This document shows positions 18,257 through 28,497 of a DNA stretch of 64,000 nt, one piece after another. This DNA comes from Luteolibacter sp. (GTDB lineage: Bacteria > Verrucomicrobiota > Verrucomicrobiia > Verrucomicrobiales > Akkermansiaceae). Position numbers and translations under genes: made by a program. The first letter of the stretch is position 1. Every line of letters begins with the position of its first letter. The notes below the pieces were generated by a model. It was not told the DNA's origin. It made no database searches and was given only the letters and a program-made list of their open reading frames with translations. The DNA is taken from the NCBI GenBank assembly GCA_030696085.1, contig JAUYNL010000070.1:1-64000 (forward strand), written 5' to 3'.

Positions 18257-18874
18257 TCAGCAGGACGAGGAAGTCAGCGGCGAGGGCACCGCGATGACCT
18301 GCATACCGGCGCGTTGCGCGGCCAGAATCCCGGAAGGTGCGTCTTCCAATGCGAGGCAGCGGCCCGGCAAAACCCCCAGCAGGCGGGCTGCGTGCAAAAA
18401 GATATCGGGAGCCGGTTTCCCCTCGCTCACATCATCGGCCGTCACCACTTCATCGAACCAATCGGAAACGCCCACCACGCGCAGCGTCTTTTCCACCACC
18501 ATGCGGGAGCCACCGCTGGCGATGGCCATCGGGACTTTCCCGCGCAGCGACTCCGCGAACGCCGCGACCTCGTCGATCAATGTGATCGAATGAATGCGCT
18601 TTAGGAAAGCCTCGCGTTTGGCGAAGGCCACCGCTTCCGGGTCCAGATGCAGATCATACTCATCATTGAGTTCCACAACGATGTCGCGCGTCGGGCGACC
18701 GCCCATCGCGAGAAACACATCCTCCTTGAAAACTCCACCCGCTCCGTAGAGCGCGAGCGCCTCGCACCAGGCGTCGAAATGGGCGGGCATGGAATCGACA
18801 AGCGTTCCGTCACAATCGAAAATCACGGCGTCAAAGCCGCTTTTGGGGAGGGATATAGAACCGATGCTGACCAT
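18257..18874 (-). CDS. HAD-superfamily phosphatase, beta-phosphoglucomutase/YqaB-like
   Basis: The 205-residue protein has the HAD nucleophile motif FDCDGTLVDS (Asp20, Asp22), the IASGG motif II, the conserved lysine in EGKPAPDIF and the acidic EDAPSGI motif IV, with an alpha-helical cap between motifs I and II. It is most like beta-phosphoglucomutases and the YqaB fructose-1-phosphate phosphatases. The exact substrate cannot be told from sequence. It appears to be a single-gene unit. Confidence 0.9.
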   Translation of the reverse strand: MVSIGSISLPKSGFDAVIFDCDGTLVDSMPAHFDAWCEALALYGAGGVFKEDVFLAMGGRPTRDIVVELNDEYDLHLDPEAVAFAKREAFLKRIHSITLIDEVAAFAESLRGKVPMAIASGGSRMVVEKTLRVVGVSDWFDEVVTADDVSEGKPAPDIFLHAARLLGVLPGRCLALEDAPSGILAAQRAGMQVIAVPSPLTSSSC

Positions 18875-19634
18875 AGCGGCGGTGGGCTTATAGGCTCACT
18901 TCGCAAGTGGCAAGCACAGTCACCCTGAAAAATTTCACTTCCTTGACAAAACCGTCCGCCAAGTGGCTGGAACCTCCTGTCCCGGGCCGTCTCAGGGAAT
19001 GGCCAGGCCACCTCGGTTTCAGGATCCGGGAGGGGTTTGTCACATCATGGCGCATGGCTTCGGCGGAAAGCGTATTTCCCTCTGATAAGCAACCATCCTG
19101 TGAGATGCCATTGTGAAAAAGAAACGGGCGCGAACCGTTTCCGATCCGCGCCCGTGGTAGCACATTTCCCCCCAAAGATCCCGTTTGGCTTCACCGGCTT
19201 TCCATCGACTTCCCCCCGGAGTTCGATAGTGCCTGTGGCAAAGTTGCGCGGAATCAAAGAATATGTCGGAAAGGTTTTCAGTCTGCCGTAGCTCGCTATT
19301 GCCTTTCGTTGGAGATAAATTGCCCTTAATTTTCCGGTTTTAGAAGTATTTTAGGCACTCGTTTCCGGCCAACTGGCCCCATTTCCGGCCACGGCGGCCC
19401 ATTCCCTGCACAACATCAGGCCCGGCGGCCAGAGGACCAGCGGCGACAACAACGGCGTTGGCGTGACGCAGGTCATCCAATCCGACAACGGCATCGGGCA
19501 AACCGTCAAGCCACCCTGCCCGCAGGCAATGCAGGCGCTTTGTCCGCCTGCGCGGCTTTTGATCGTTCGCACATTTTTCGCATTCGTGAAAACTCGGTCA
19601 TGACAAACCCGCCGTGATCCCTACACTCCCCCTC
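18875..19634. other. Gene-poor gap between the HAD gene and dnaX
   Basis: About 760 bases hold no frame I can support. Since dnaX is often preceded by the SRP RNA gene in other bacteria, I looked for the conserved SRP domain IV loop on both strands and did not find it. The stretch 19240-19360 is AT-richer than its surroundings and could hold promoters. A minus-strand terminator-like hairpin lies at 19124-19155. A TTG-initiated minus-strand frame of 70 codons (19045-19257) overlaps this hairpin and is not convincing. Confidence 0.5.
19120..19155 (-). terminator. Hairpin with T-rich tail on the minus strand
   Basis: ACGGGCGCG at 19124-19132 and CGCGCCCGT at 19147-19155 form a perfect 9-bp stem with a 14-base loop. 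Read on the minus strand the stem is followed by TTCTTTTTC, the pattern of an intrinsic terminator. No confident minus-strand gene lies upstream of it, so it may end a small RNA or an unrecognised short gene. Confidence 0.4.
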
Positions 19635-21101
<1,467 letters not shown>

Positions 21102-21125
21102 AAACCAGCAACTCATAAAATTTCC

Positions 21126-21431
21126 ATGAACATCGCCAAACTCATGAAACAAGCCCAGCAGATGCAAGCCGGGCTGGCCGCCAAACAAGAGGAACTCGCC
21201 ACCCAGACCGTCGAATCCTCGGTCGGCGGTGGCAAGGTCCAGGTCACGGCCACCTGCGCCGGTGATGTGCTCTCGATCAAGATCGATCCCACGCTGGTCG
21301 ATCCATCCGATGTCGAGTTTCTGGAGGAACTCGTGCTCAAGGGCGTGCAGGAAGCCATCAGCACCGGCAAGGAAAAGACCGCCGCCGAAATGAAAAAACT
21401 CACCGGCGGCCTCGGCATCCCGGGCCTCTGA
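21126..21431 (+). CDS. ybaB: YbaB/EbfC family nucleoid-associated protein
   Basis: The 101-residue protein forms a small DNA-binding dimer in its family. It has the typical pattern of an N-terminal helix with MKQAQQMQAGLAAKQEEL, a central beta sheet (GGGKVQVTATCAGDVLSIKIDP) and a C-terminal helix ending in the conserved KKLTGGLGIPGL. The order dnaX-ybaB is widely conserved, although the usual recR does not follow here. Confidence 0.95.
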   Translation: MNIAKLMKQAQQMQAGLAAKQEELATQTVESSVGGGKVQVTATCAGDVLSIKIDPTLVDPSDVEFLEELVLKGVQEAISTGKEKTAAEMKKLTGGLGIPGL

Positions 21432-21432
21432 G

Positions 21433-21463
21433 ATTTCAAATTTCAAATTTGAGATTTCAAATC
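21433..21463. repeat. Heptamer tandem repeat after ybaB
   Basis: Four 7-base units of consensus ATTTCAA, one diverged to ATTTGAG, plus three bases of a fifth begin two bases after the ybaB stop codon. The array contains the palindrome TCAAATTTGA, so it could fold locally. The 7-base periodicity is shared with the repeats in purL although the unit differs. Confidence 0.75.
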
Positions 21464-21476
21464 ATCCCCACCACCC

Positions 21477-22475
21477 ATGTCCGCACTCCGCAGCCGCACA
21501 GGATGGACATTCGTGGGGCTATCCCTGCTGCTCCACCTGCTCACCGTGTTCTGCTTTTCCCGGCAGCCGGACCGTTTCGCGGCCTTCACCGTGCTACCCA
21601 TCTGGGTTTGGGGTGGGATCGGACTGCTGCTTTCCATGGTCGCGTTTTATTTTCTGCGCGCCTCACTCTCACTGGTCATGACCGCCGTGTGGGCGGTCAC
21701 CCTGCTCGTCGGCGCGGATGAGGCCCGTGTGCTCGCCCATTTCGATAAATCACCGCCGCAACCCGGCAAGGCGGCTCCGCATCAGCAAACTCCCGTCCTG
21801 CGGGTGGCCACCTTCAACTGCGCGGGCTTTCGCTATGGTGATCCTTCCGCGGACATTGCCGCGTGGCAACCTGACATCGTCCTGCTTCAGGATGTCTATC
21901 CGCATCAGGCCCGGCTCATCGCCGATGTCCTCTACGGCGGCCACGGCGACTACCGGACTCACCAGACCAATGCCGTCCTCACCCGTTGGAAAATCCAGCG
22001 CGAGGTCCGCAATCCCACCTTCCGCGACCAACAGGTCACCATCGCCCTGCCGGACGGAAGCACCATCGAGGTCGTCAATGTCCACCTCACCTCCGCGGCC
22101 ACCGATCTTCGGTTCTGGAAACGTTCCACCTGGTCCCAGCACCGCGCCAACCGTGCCATTCGCCGCCAGGAACTCTCGATGGTTCAGCAGGTTCTCGAAC
22201 AAACCACCGCGTTCCCCAACTCCCCCACCCTCTTTGGCGGTGATTTCAACGCCTCCGCCACGGATGTCGTACACCGCCAGCTCACCCGCGATTTCATCGA
22301 TGCCTTCGCCACCGCAGGCACGGGCTGGGGAAATACCTTCCAACGCCGTTTCCCGATCCTGCGCATCGATCACCTCTACACCACCCGCCACTTCACACCA
22401 CTGCGCTGCCGCGCCGTCATGACCCGCCATAGCGATCACCGCATGGTCATCGCCGATTGCCTGCCAGGCAGATAG
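21477..22475 (+). CDS. Membrane-anchored endonuclease/exonuclease/phosphatase family protein
   Basis: The 332-residue protein has two or three N-terminal transmembrane helices (within residues 10-80) followed by an EEP-superfamily catalytic domain. Motifs visible are VATFNCAG at the domain start, QDVYPHQ in the position of the metal-binding Glu motif, a central NVHLTS, GGDFNA with the catalytic Asp and Asn, and the final HSDHRMV with the catalytic His. It may act on nucleic acids, phospholipids or inositol phosphates; the periplasmic placement of the domain is inferred. It converges with the carbonic anhydrase gene, with three bases between stops. Confidence 0.85.
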   Translation: MSALRSRTGWTFVGLSLLLHLLTVFCFSRQPDRFAAFTVLPIWVWGGIGLLLSMVAFYFLRASLSLVMTAVWAVTLLVGADEARVLAHFDKSPPQPGKAAPHQQTPVLRVATFNCAGFRYGDPSADIAAWQPDIVLLQDVYPHQARLIADVLYGGHGDYRTHQTNAVLTRWKIQREVRNPTFRDQQVTIALPDGSTIEVVNVHLTSAATDLRFWKRSTWSQHRANRAIRRQELSMVQQVLEQTTAFPNSPTLFGGDFNASATDVVHRQLTRDFIDAFATAGTGWGNTFQRRFPILRIDHLYTTRHFTPLRCRAVMTRHSDHRMVIADCLPGR

Positions 22476-22478
22476 GCC

Positions 22479-23126
22479 TCAACCGACATCGGGGATTTCA
22501 TCCACCGCCGGATCACTGTGGTAAAAACCAAGGGGTTTCTCGATCGAAGGAGCGAGTGGCTGGATGATGCCATTATCAAGACGGTAGATCCAACTGTGGA
22601 TGGATATTTCCTGACCTCGTTCCCACGCATCTTCGACGATGGTCGTATGGGCCACATGGCGCGCCTGAGCCAACACGTTGAGCTCGCATAGCCGGTCTGC
22701 CGCCGCCGCGGGAGGAAGTGCGTCGAGCTCCTTGCGGTGCATGCGGCGAAGGGCGCGGATCCCGGAAAGCCAGTTATCGATCATGCCGTGGCGGAAATTT
22801 TCCAGCGCCGCCCGCACGCCGCCGCAGCCATAGTGACCGCAGACGATGATGTGGCGCACTTTCAGCACATCCACGGCATATTGCAGCACGGCGAGCAGGT
22901 TGAAATCCGTCTCGGCGACGACGTTGGCGACGTTCCGGTGCACGAACACCTCGCCAGGCGCGAGGCCGGTGATCTGGTTGGCCGGCACCCGGCTGTCCGA
23001 GCAACCGATCCACAAATACTGCGGCATCTGCTGGTCGGCGAGTCTGGTGAAAAATTCCGGATCCTCGGCGTGAACGGCAGCCGCCCACACGCGATTTTTC
23101 TGCAAAAGATTTTCAAGGGGCTTCAT
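22479..23126 (-). CDS. can: Beta-class carbonic anhydrase
   Basis: The 215-residue enzyme interconverts CO2 and bicarbonate. The zinc ligands Cys42, Asp44, His98 and Cys101 (IGCSDSRVP, CGHYGCGG) fall at the same positions as in E. coli Can, and sequence similarity runs over the whole length, including FVHRNVAN and the LCELNV segment. Cys42-Asp44-Arg46 supports the type II beta-CA layout that shows bicarbonate control. It is a single gene between two unrelated units. Confidence 0.96.
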   Translation of the reverse strand: MKPLENLLQKNRVWAAAVHAEDPEFFTRLADQQMPQYLWIGCSDSRVPANQITGLAPGEVFVHRNVANVVAETDFNLLAVLQYAVDVLKVRHIIVCGHYGCGGVRAALENFRHGMIDNWLSGIRALRRMHRKELDALPPAAAADRLCELNVLAQARHVAHTTIVEDAWERGQEISIHSWIYRLDNGIIQPLAPSIEKPLGFYHSDPAVDEIPDVG

Positions 23127-23216
23127 GGCGGTCTGGAACCCACACTCAAGCGGGAATCATTGCGCTCGTCCATCGCTGGTTTTGAACCGCTGGCGATTTT
23201 TCGGGCGCTTTCGGTT

Positions 23217-23978
23217 TCAAATCATGTCGCGCGAAACGCGATATCCCGCCGCACAGCGCGGGCACTGGATCCTGATGGTGTCGGCATCGGCGAACAATTC
23301 GTCGAGCCGGTCCCGCCAGCCGCCGAGCACCGGCAGGATCTGCGCCAGCGTGCAGCCGCAATGAAAACGGAAGCGGCGGGTTTCCAACAGCTTGGTTTCC
23401 TCGGCGCGGTCGATTTTCGACACCGCTTCCGCATCGAGAGACTCCAGCCACGCCAGGTCGCAATCCGGTTGCGCCGCGACAAGGGCGAAGTGCTCATCCG
23501 CCAGGCGAAAGGCCCGGGCCGGGCGCCCCTCGGACTGCGAGTAATACTGTGAAATCCACTCAATGGCATCCTTGCCGCGGACTTCCAGCGTGGAAGTCCG
23601 CGGCTCAGGTAGATTGGGCGAGGTGGTTTGCGAGTAGAAAAAATTCCGATCCGGTTCGCGCACATCCTCGGTGAAAATTCTGCCGGTGATGGATTCGGAA
23701 ACCGAACCACCCGTTACAAACAGGTTCAAACGCGGTGCCCGCAGGTTCACCGTCCAGGCGATGGTCTCCGCCCACGGGCGCGCAACGAGATGCAAGACCA
23801 GCATCGTCAGCGAATCCTTGAGCATCTCATCGAGCTCCGAGGAGTGGCGGATGCCGTGCTGCATGAGATGCAGGTAATAGTCGGTGTAGATCGGCGTGAA
23901 CTGCCCGCGCAGCACCAGCGCGTTGCGTTTTCGGACAAATACGGATTCGACCGTTGTGAAATCTTCGACGGACTGCAT
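23217..23978 (-). CDS. hslO: Hsp33 redox-regulated chaperone
   Basis: Hsp33 holds unfolding proteins under oxidative stress when its zinc centre is oxidised. The C-terminal redox switch is present as FHCGC (CXC) and, 29 residues later, QCPRC (CXXC). The N-terminal domain has the expected FVRKRNALVLRG-like beginning and central IEWISQYYSQSEG linker. The start at 23978 (MQSVEDFTTVESVF) is preferred; an upstream ATG at 24026 would add a hydrophobic stretch that would be odd for a cytoplasmic chaperone. Confidence 0.9.
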   Translation of the reverse strand: MQSVEDFTTVESVFVRKRNALVLRGQFTPIYTDYYLHLMQHGIRHSSELDEMLKDSLTMLVLHLVARPWAETIAWTVNLRAPRLNLFVTGGSVSESITGRIFTEDVREPDRNFFYSQTTSPNLPEPRTSTLEVRGKDAIEWISQYYSQSEGRPARAFRLADEHFALVAAQPDCDLAWLESLDAEAVSKIDRAEETKLLETRRFRFHCGCTLAQILPVLGGWRDRLDELFADADTIRIQCPRCAAGYRVSRDMI

Positions 23979-24178
23979 GAACAGACGGGATAATGCCGGA
24001 GCAATGAGCGAGACAACCACGAGCACCAGAGGTATCCGGTAATCTGCGATTTATGGATCCGCGCGGCTGATACGAGTGATGCTTGTGACTTGCCGACGTG
24101 CAAAAAAGTATCGGTCCGATGCGCTCCGTCAATGGCAATCCAACCCGCCCTGGCGGTAGTCACCCCACCTCCATGCGG

Positions 24179-25174
24179 TCACGCGGCGAAGTGTTTTTGG
24201 GAGAACGCGATCTTTTCGGCATGTCCCACACCGGGGTGCAGGGCGTGTTGATTTACCACCGGTTCGAGCCGCCGCAGCAGGCCCACGCCGTTGGCCATCT
24301 GGATGGCGAGGCCGGGGCGGGCGTTGACCTCGATCATGAGCGGGCCTAGCGTTTCATCGATCATGATGTCCGCACCCAGATAGCCGAGACCGGTCATTTC
24401 CTGGCAGGTCACGGCGATGTCGAGGATCTTGCCCCAGCCGGGCATGCGGATGCCAATCAGGTCCACATCCACATCCGGATGTTTGAAAAGCGGCTTGCCA
24501 TGATGGACGGCGCGGATGGTCAGGCCGGTGGCCAGATCGATGCCGATGCCCAGCGCTCCCTGGTGGAGATTCGCGCGACCGTCCGACTCGCGGGTGGCGG
24601 CACGCAGCATGGCCATCACCGGATAACCGTGGAGCATGACGATGCGGATGTCCGGCGCGCCCTGATAGCTAATTTCAGTTAGAACCCTGGCGGGCCGCAC
24701 GCGGTATTCCACCAGCGCGTTGTCCCGCTGGCCGCCGAGACTGAAAAGCCCCGCGAGGATGTTGGCGAGGTGATGGCGCACCTCGTCACCCGTGAGGGCG
24801 GCTCCACTGGGCTTGAGATAGCGCCCCCGGTCATCGCGGCCATCGATGACGAGCACGCCCTTGCCGCCGGAGCCGCAGGCCGGCTTGATCACGAAGGAGG
24901 GATGCGCGGAGAGCTTGCTTTCAAACCTCGCGGCATCGCGCGGGGAACGCACGACCGTGTAGGTCTCGGGGGCCGATAGGCCGTGCGCCTCGGCGAGCGC
25001 CTTGGTCTGGAGCTTGTCATCGACAAGGCGGTAGAGTTTCCGTGGATTGTTAGGCAGCAGGTAGCGGGCGTTGCGCATGTTGATGCCGACCACGCCGCGC
25101 GCGCGCAGTTCCCGCGGGGTGAGCAGCCAGCGGTGCCACCATTTTCCGGATTCCAACGGACTGTCTTCATGCAT
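24179..25174 (-). CDS. Alpha-L-glutamate ligase-like ATP-grasp protein (RimK-related)
   Basis: The 331-residue protein is an ATP-grasp ligase related to RimK, of the subfamily known as alpha-L-glutamate ligase-like. It shows the ATP-grasp hallmarks FVIKPACGSGGKGV, VEYRVRPARVLTEISYQG, the DIRIVMLHGYPVMAMLRAA segment and the metal-binding EVNARPGLAIQMANG near the C-terminus. Such enzymes join amino acids through amide bonds. It is the last gene of a three-gene operon with a membrane-bound inactive transglutaminase and a retropepsin-like protease (16 and 30 base gaps), a neighbourhood described for amidoligase systems. The acceptor molecule is unknown. Confidence 0.88.
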   Translation of the reverse strand: MHEDSPLESGKWWHRWLLTPRELRARGVVGINMRNARYLLPNNPRKLYRLVDDKLQTKALAEAHGLSAPETYTVVRSPRDAARFESKLSAHPSFVIKPACGSGGKGVLVIDGRDDRGRYLKPSGAALTGDEVRHHLANILAGLFSLGGQRDNALVEYRVRPARVLTEISYQGAPDIRIVMLHGYPVMAMLRAATRESDGRANLHQGALGIGIDLATGLTIRAVHHGKPLFKHPDVDVDLIGIRMPGWGKILDIAVTCQEMTGLGYLGADIMIDETLGPLMIEVNARPGLAIQMANGVGLLRRLEPVVNQHALHPGVGHAEKIAFSQKHFAA

Positions 25175-25190
25175 GGAAAAAACGGGGATG

Positions 25191-26717
25191 TCAGGAGTGG
25201 GCGAAGGTTTTAAAGCGGATCAACTCGGAAATCCGATAGCCGGTGTAGCGGCCGATGAGCAGGATGCCGGCCAGCAGCACCAGCAGCAGTTCCGGGAAAT
25301 AGAAAGCCCAGTATTGGATCTGGCCGATCTTCATGAAGAGGTAGGCAAGCACCGCCACCACCACGGATCCGCCCACCTGGGTGAGGGCGCTGTGTTTCCC
25401 CTCCTCCTCCCAGATCAGGGACATGCGCTCGATCGTCCAGGCGATGATGATCATGGGAAACAGGGTGATCTGCACGCCGCCGCTCATGCCCATGCGGTAG
25501 CTGACCACACTCATGAGCATCATCAGCAGCGTGACGATCACCACGCAGGCCGCCACGCGCGGCACGACCAGCAGGTTGAGCCGGGAGAGCAGGAAGCGAA
25601 ACCAAAGCCCTGCGGCGATGAGCACGGCGAACATGATGAGTCCGCGGGCCAGCGGGATTTCCAACAGCGCGAGCGCCAGCAGCACCGGCATGAAGGTGCC
25701 CAGCGTGGGTATGCCGATGATGTTGCGCAGCACCACCACCACGAAGGCTCCCAGCGGGATGAGCACGATGTAGCGGAAGACCGCGCGTTCTGATAGAGGC
25801 AGGCCGAGGATGGTGGATACCAGCAGTGGAGAATGCCGCAGATCAGCGAGACTGGCCATCGGGATGCGTTCCTTCGCCACGGTGAAAACCACTCGGGAGC
25901 CCTCACCCCCGGTCACATCCAGCAGCGGGCCGCCGCCGCGGTGCCAGACGAAGAAGCTATGTCCGTCGAGCACGGCGCCCGGGTTCATCGGATCGCGCAC
26001 TTTCCAATAGGCCCCATCGCAATACTCGACGAGAGGGACGGGAGGTCTGCTGCCGCCATCCTCTTCGAGTTTCACCCCATAGGCGATGCGTGCCGGAACA
26101 TTGGCCATTTCCAACAGATCGATGCCCATGAGGATCATCGCGTTGTGTTTGAATTCCTTCTCGTAGTGGCGTTTCACAAGCAGGAATTCCTGCGAGGTGT
26201 CGGCATTGCGGATTTGATCGAAAATCGCGACAAAAAGCGAATCGGGATCGGAGGTAAGGGCCTTGGCGCGGTTGACGATGGCGTTGGCGGCCTCTGCCAG
26301 AGAACCTGAGAATCCCGGATTGCCGGGCTCGGGAGCGGTGGCGGGCAGCGGTTCGCCGCCGCTGGATGTGGAATCAGGGATGCGCACCCGGTAATAAAGC
26401 GCCTGGCTTTCCTCACGATTCTCGGCGGACCATACCGCGGTGTATTCACCGAGATCACTCTCGATGTGGTAGTGATAGCCGAGCGAACCGGATTCCGATT
26501 CGGTTTTTTGTTCGACGGCTGCGGCGGGCAGCGCCAGGCGGGCCTTGAGGCTTTTGCCGGTGGCGAGGAAGGAAATGCGAGCCTCGATCTGCCAGTCGTG
26601 GACCTGCTCTCCCTTCCAGAACGGGACGCCCAGACGCAGCGTCTTGTAAGCTGCGATTCCGCCACCTAACAGGACAAGGAAAACCACCGCCACCATCAGT
26701 TTTGCCCGTGTGCTCAT
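25191..26717 (-). CDS. Inactive transglutaminase fused to seven-helix membrane domain (UUP1/7TM)
   Basis: The 508-residue protein has one N-terminal transmembrane helix (about residues 7-25), a large extracytoplasmic domain of the inactive transglutaminase type (about 30-270) and a C-terminal block of about seven transmembrane helices (about 290-490). A catalytic Cys-His-Asp triad is not evident in the outer domain, consistent with the family name. In other bacteria this protein is always found with the RimK-like ligase and retropepsin-like protease that flank it here, so it probably forms the membrane scaffold or sensor of that system. Confidence 0.85.
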   Translation of the reverse strand: MSTRAKLMVAVVFLVLLGGGIAAYKTLRLGVPFWKGEQVHDWQIEARISFLATGKSLKARLALPAAAVEQKTESESGSLGYHYHIESDLGEYTAVWSAENREESQALYYRVRIPDSTSSGGEPLPATAPEPGNPGFSGSLAEAANAIVNRAKALTSDPDSLFVAIFDQIRNADTSQEFLLVKRHYEKEFKHNAMILMGIDLLEMANVPARIAYGVKLEEDGGSRPPVPLVEYCDGAYWKVRDPMNPGAVLDGHSFFVWHRGGGPLLDVTGGEGSRVVFTVAKERIPMASLADLRHSPLLVSTILGLPLSERAVFRYIVLIPLGAFVVVVLRNIIGIPTLGTFMPVLLALALLEIPLARGLIMFAVLIAAGLWFRFLLSRLNLLVVPRVAACVVIVTLLMMLMSVVSYRMGMSGGVQITLFPMIIIAWTIERMSLIWEEEGKHSALTQVGGSVVVAVLAYLFMKIGQIQYWAFYFPELLLVLLAGILLIGRYTGYRISELIRFKTFAHS

Positions 26718-26747
26718 GATCGAGTGTTTCTCCCGGTTTGCCTGGGA

Positions 26748-27467
26748 TCAGCGCGAGACCTTCTGCTCGGCGATGTGGGTGCGGCCGGGATCCACCCAGC
26801 CGAGGTCCTTGAGGGTGCTGCGGCCGATGAGCACCGGAGCGAGCATGTTGTTGCGGTTGTTGAGTGTGAACTCGCCGCGCAGCTTGCGCTCGCCGATTTG
26901 AAAGGACAGGCGCACGACCTCGCGGGCGACGGATTCCGAATTGGGTTCCTTGATCCGGGCGGTGCGCACCAGTGGTGCCTCGATGCGCGTGCGGATGGGT
27001 TTTTTCTGTCTCACATCGGTGACGATAAAGCGGACCCATTTCTTGCCATCGCGCTCGAACAACTCCTTTTCCTCGGCATGGATCGAACTGGTGAGCGCGC
27101 CGGTATCGAGCTTGGCCAGGAGTTTCTCCTGCACGCCGGCGATCAGGACATATTCGCGCCAGCCATAGACGCGAACCGGTTCCGGGTTGACCGGCAGGGC
27201 GATGGCGGCTTCCGCCTCGGCGGCTTCCGCGGAGCCTTCGTCTTCCGCATCATCCGCGGGCGGCGCGGTTTGGAGTTTGGTTTCGGCCACGGGGGCTGCG
27301 TCCGCCTCCTTGGGAGTCACTGCGGGTTTCGAGGGAAGCACTTTGGGGGCCGTTTCAGGTTTCGCAGGCACCTGCGGAGCGGCCAATGCGAATCCCGGGA
27401 GCATCATGAGGATACCCAGGAAGCGCGGAAAATGGCTGGTGAAAAGGATGGATTTGGATTGGCTCAC
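26748..27467 (-). CDS. Exported retropepsin-like aspartic protease (PF05618 type)
   Basis: The 239-residue product carries a signal peptide (to about residue 31), an Ala/Pro/Glu-rich linker and a C-terminal domain beginning near residue 100 with GWREYVLIAG. The domain contains LAKLDTGALTSS, the DTGA aspartic-protease motif, and MLAPVLIGRSTL, matching the family called ATP-dependent zinc protease in databases but related to retropepsins. It is the first gene of the ATP-grasp/UUP1 operon and may cut the product or a partner of that system in the periplasm. Confidence 0.85.
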   Translation of the reverse strand: MSQSKSILFTSHFPRFLGILMMLPGFALAAPQVPAKPETAPKVLPSKPAVTPKEADAAPVAETKLQTAPPADDAEDEGSAEAAEAEAAIALPVNPEPVRVYGWREYVLIAGVQEKLLAKLDTGALTSSIHAEEKELFERDGKKWVRFIVTDVRQKKPIRTRIEAPLVRTARIKEPNSESVAREVVRLSFQIGERKLRGEFTLNNRNNMLAPVLIGRSTLKDLGWVDPGRTHIAEQKVSR

Positions 27468-27598
27468 GCGCGGCGACTATCACCACCGGATTCAGATGAT
27501 TGCAATGGAAAAGCCGTGGGAATTCGGGGACTCATCCCCGCCCCGATGGGAAAGAATCAAATCGACCCTGCGCGAAATCTCACCTAGCTCTCCTTCAC

Positions 27599-28441
27599 GT
27601 GCATTCCGACTCCTCCTCCGCCAGAATTTCGCGAGACTCCGCCAGTCCGCGCGGATCGGCATCATGGTTGCGCCTGCCATGGGATCTGGTGGTGATGGCG
27701 GGCGGCCTGCTTTACTGGGGAGTGTTCGGCGGCTTGCTCACCTTGATCGGCGGCCCGCTGCATCTCATGCTGCCACGGCCGACCGGCGAACGGCTCGGCC
27801 GCTTTCTGTTACGTCATTTGTTCCGCTGTTTCGTGGTCTATCTGCGGCTCGCGCAACTGGTCCGGGTGGATAGCACGGCGCTTGAAAATCTGGGGAAACA
27901 TTCCGGCCCCGCCATCATCGCGCCAAACCACACCTCGCTGTGGGACGTGGTCTTCCTCATCGCCCGCCTGCAACGCGGAGTCTGTGTGATGAAACAATCC
28001 ATCCTGAACAATCCGGTCCTCGGTGGAGGAGCGCGGCTGGCGGGATACATCGCCAATGACGGACGCACCCGCATGATCCGCCACGCATCTACCGCACTGA
28101 AAGCCGGCGGCCAGCTCCTGTTGTTTCCCGAAGGCACCCGCACCCGGCCGGACGCGCGCTGGATCAATCCCCTCAAAGGCGGCTGCGCCATCATCGCAAT
28201 CCACAGCGGCGCACCGGTGTATCCGGTGTTCATTCGCAGCGACACGCGCTATCTCGAAAAGGGATGGCCCCTGGTAAAACGCCCGGTGTTTCCCATCCAC
28301 ATGCGCATCGAAGCGGGCGAGGCGCTGATTCCCGCACCCGGCGAATCCGCCCAGGCATTCACCGAACGTCTCCAGGCCGTTTTCGAACGGGAACTCTCCA
28401 AACCGGACCCGCTGCGGCGCGAAGACTTCAAGAGTCGCTGA
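27599..28441 (+). CDS. 1-acyl-glycerol-3-phosphate acyltransferase-like protein (PlsC family)
   Basis: The product (about 280 residues from the GTG at 27599) is a membrane acyltransferase. It has an N-terminal hydrophobic segment (VVMAGGLLYWGVFGGLLTLI), the catalytic NHTSLWD (HX4D) motif and the FPEGTRT substrate-binding motif. The GTG start is chosen because the longer frame from 27500 adds 33 residues of implausible composition and would leave only about 30 bases to the divergent upstream gene. It is followed by a glycosyltransferase and a methyltransferase, so it may acylate a polyene or other lipid rather than phosphatidic acid; that is inference. Confidence 0.85.
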   Translation: MHSDSSSARISRDSASPRGSASWLRLPWDLVVMAGGLLYWGVFGGLLTLIGGPLHLMLPRPTGERLGRFLLRHLFRCFVVYLRLAQLVRVDSTALENLGKHSGPAIIAPNHTSLWDVVFLIARLQRGVCVMKQSILNNPVLGGGARLAGYIANDGRTRMIRHASTALKAGGQLLLFPEGTRTRPDARWINPLKGGCAIIAIHSGAPVYPVFIRSDTRYLEKGWPLVKRPVFPIHMRIEAGEALIPAPGESAQAFTERLQAVFERELSKPDPLRREDFKSR

Positions 28442-28497
28442 TCCTCTCTCCGCCGTGCTTGCCCCCGCCCGCCCCTGGGCTTACAACCCCGCCACCG

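Noticed and set aside
19380-19460. Possible SRP RNA upstream of dnaX, suggested by a CAGGCCCGG-like string and by gene order in other bacteria.
   Set aside because: The GGAAG tetraloop and the AGCAGCC half of the symmetric loop are missing, and no second strand of the long stem was found.
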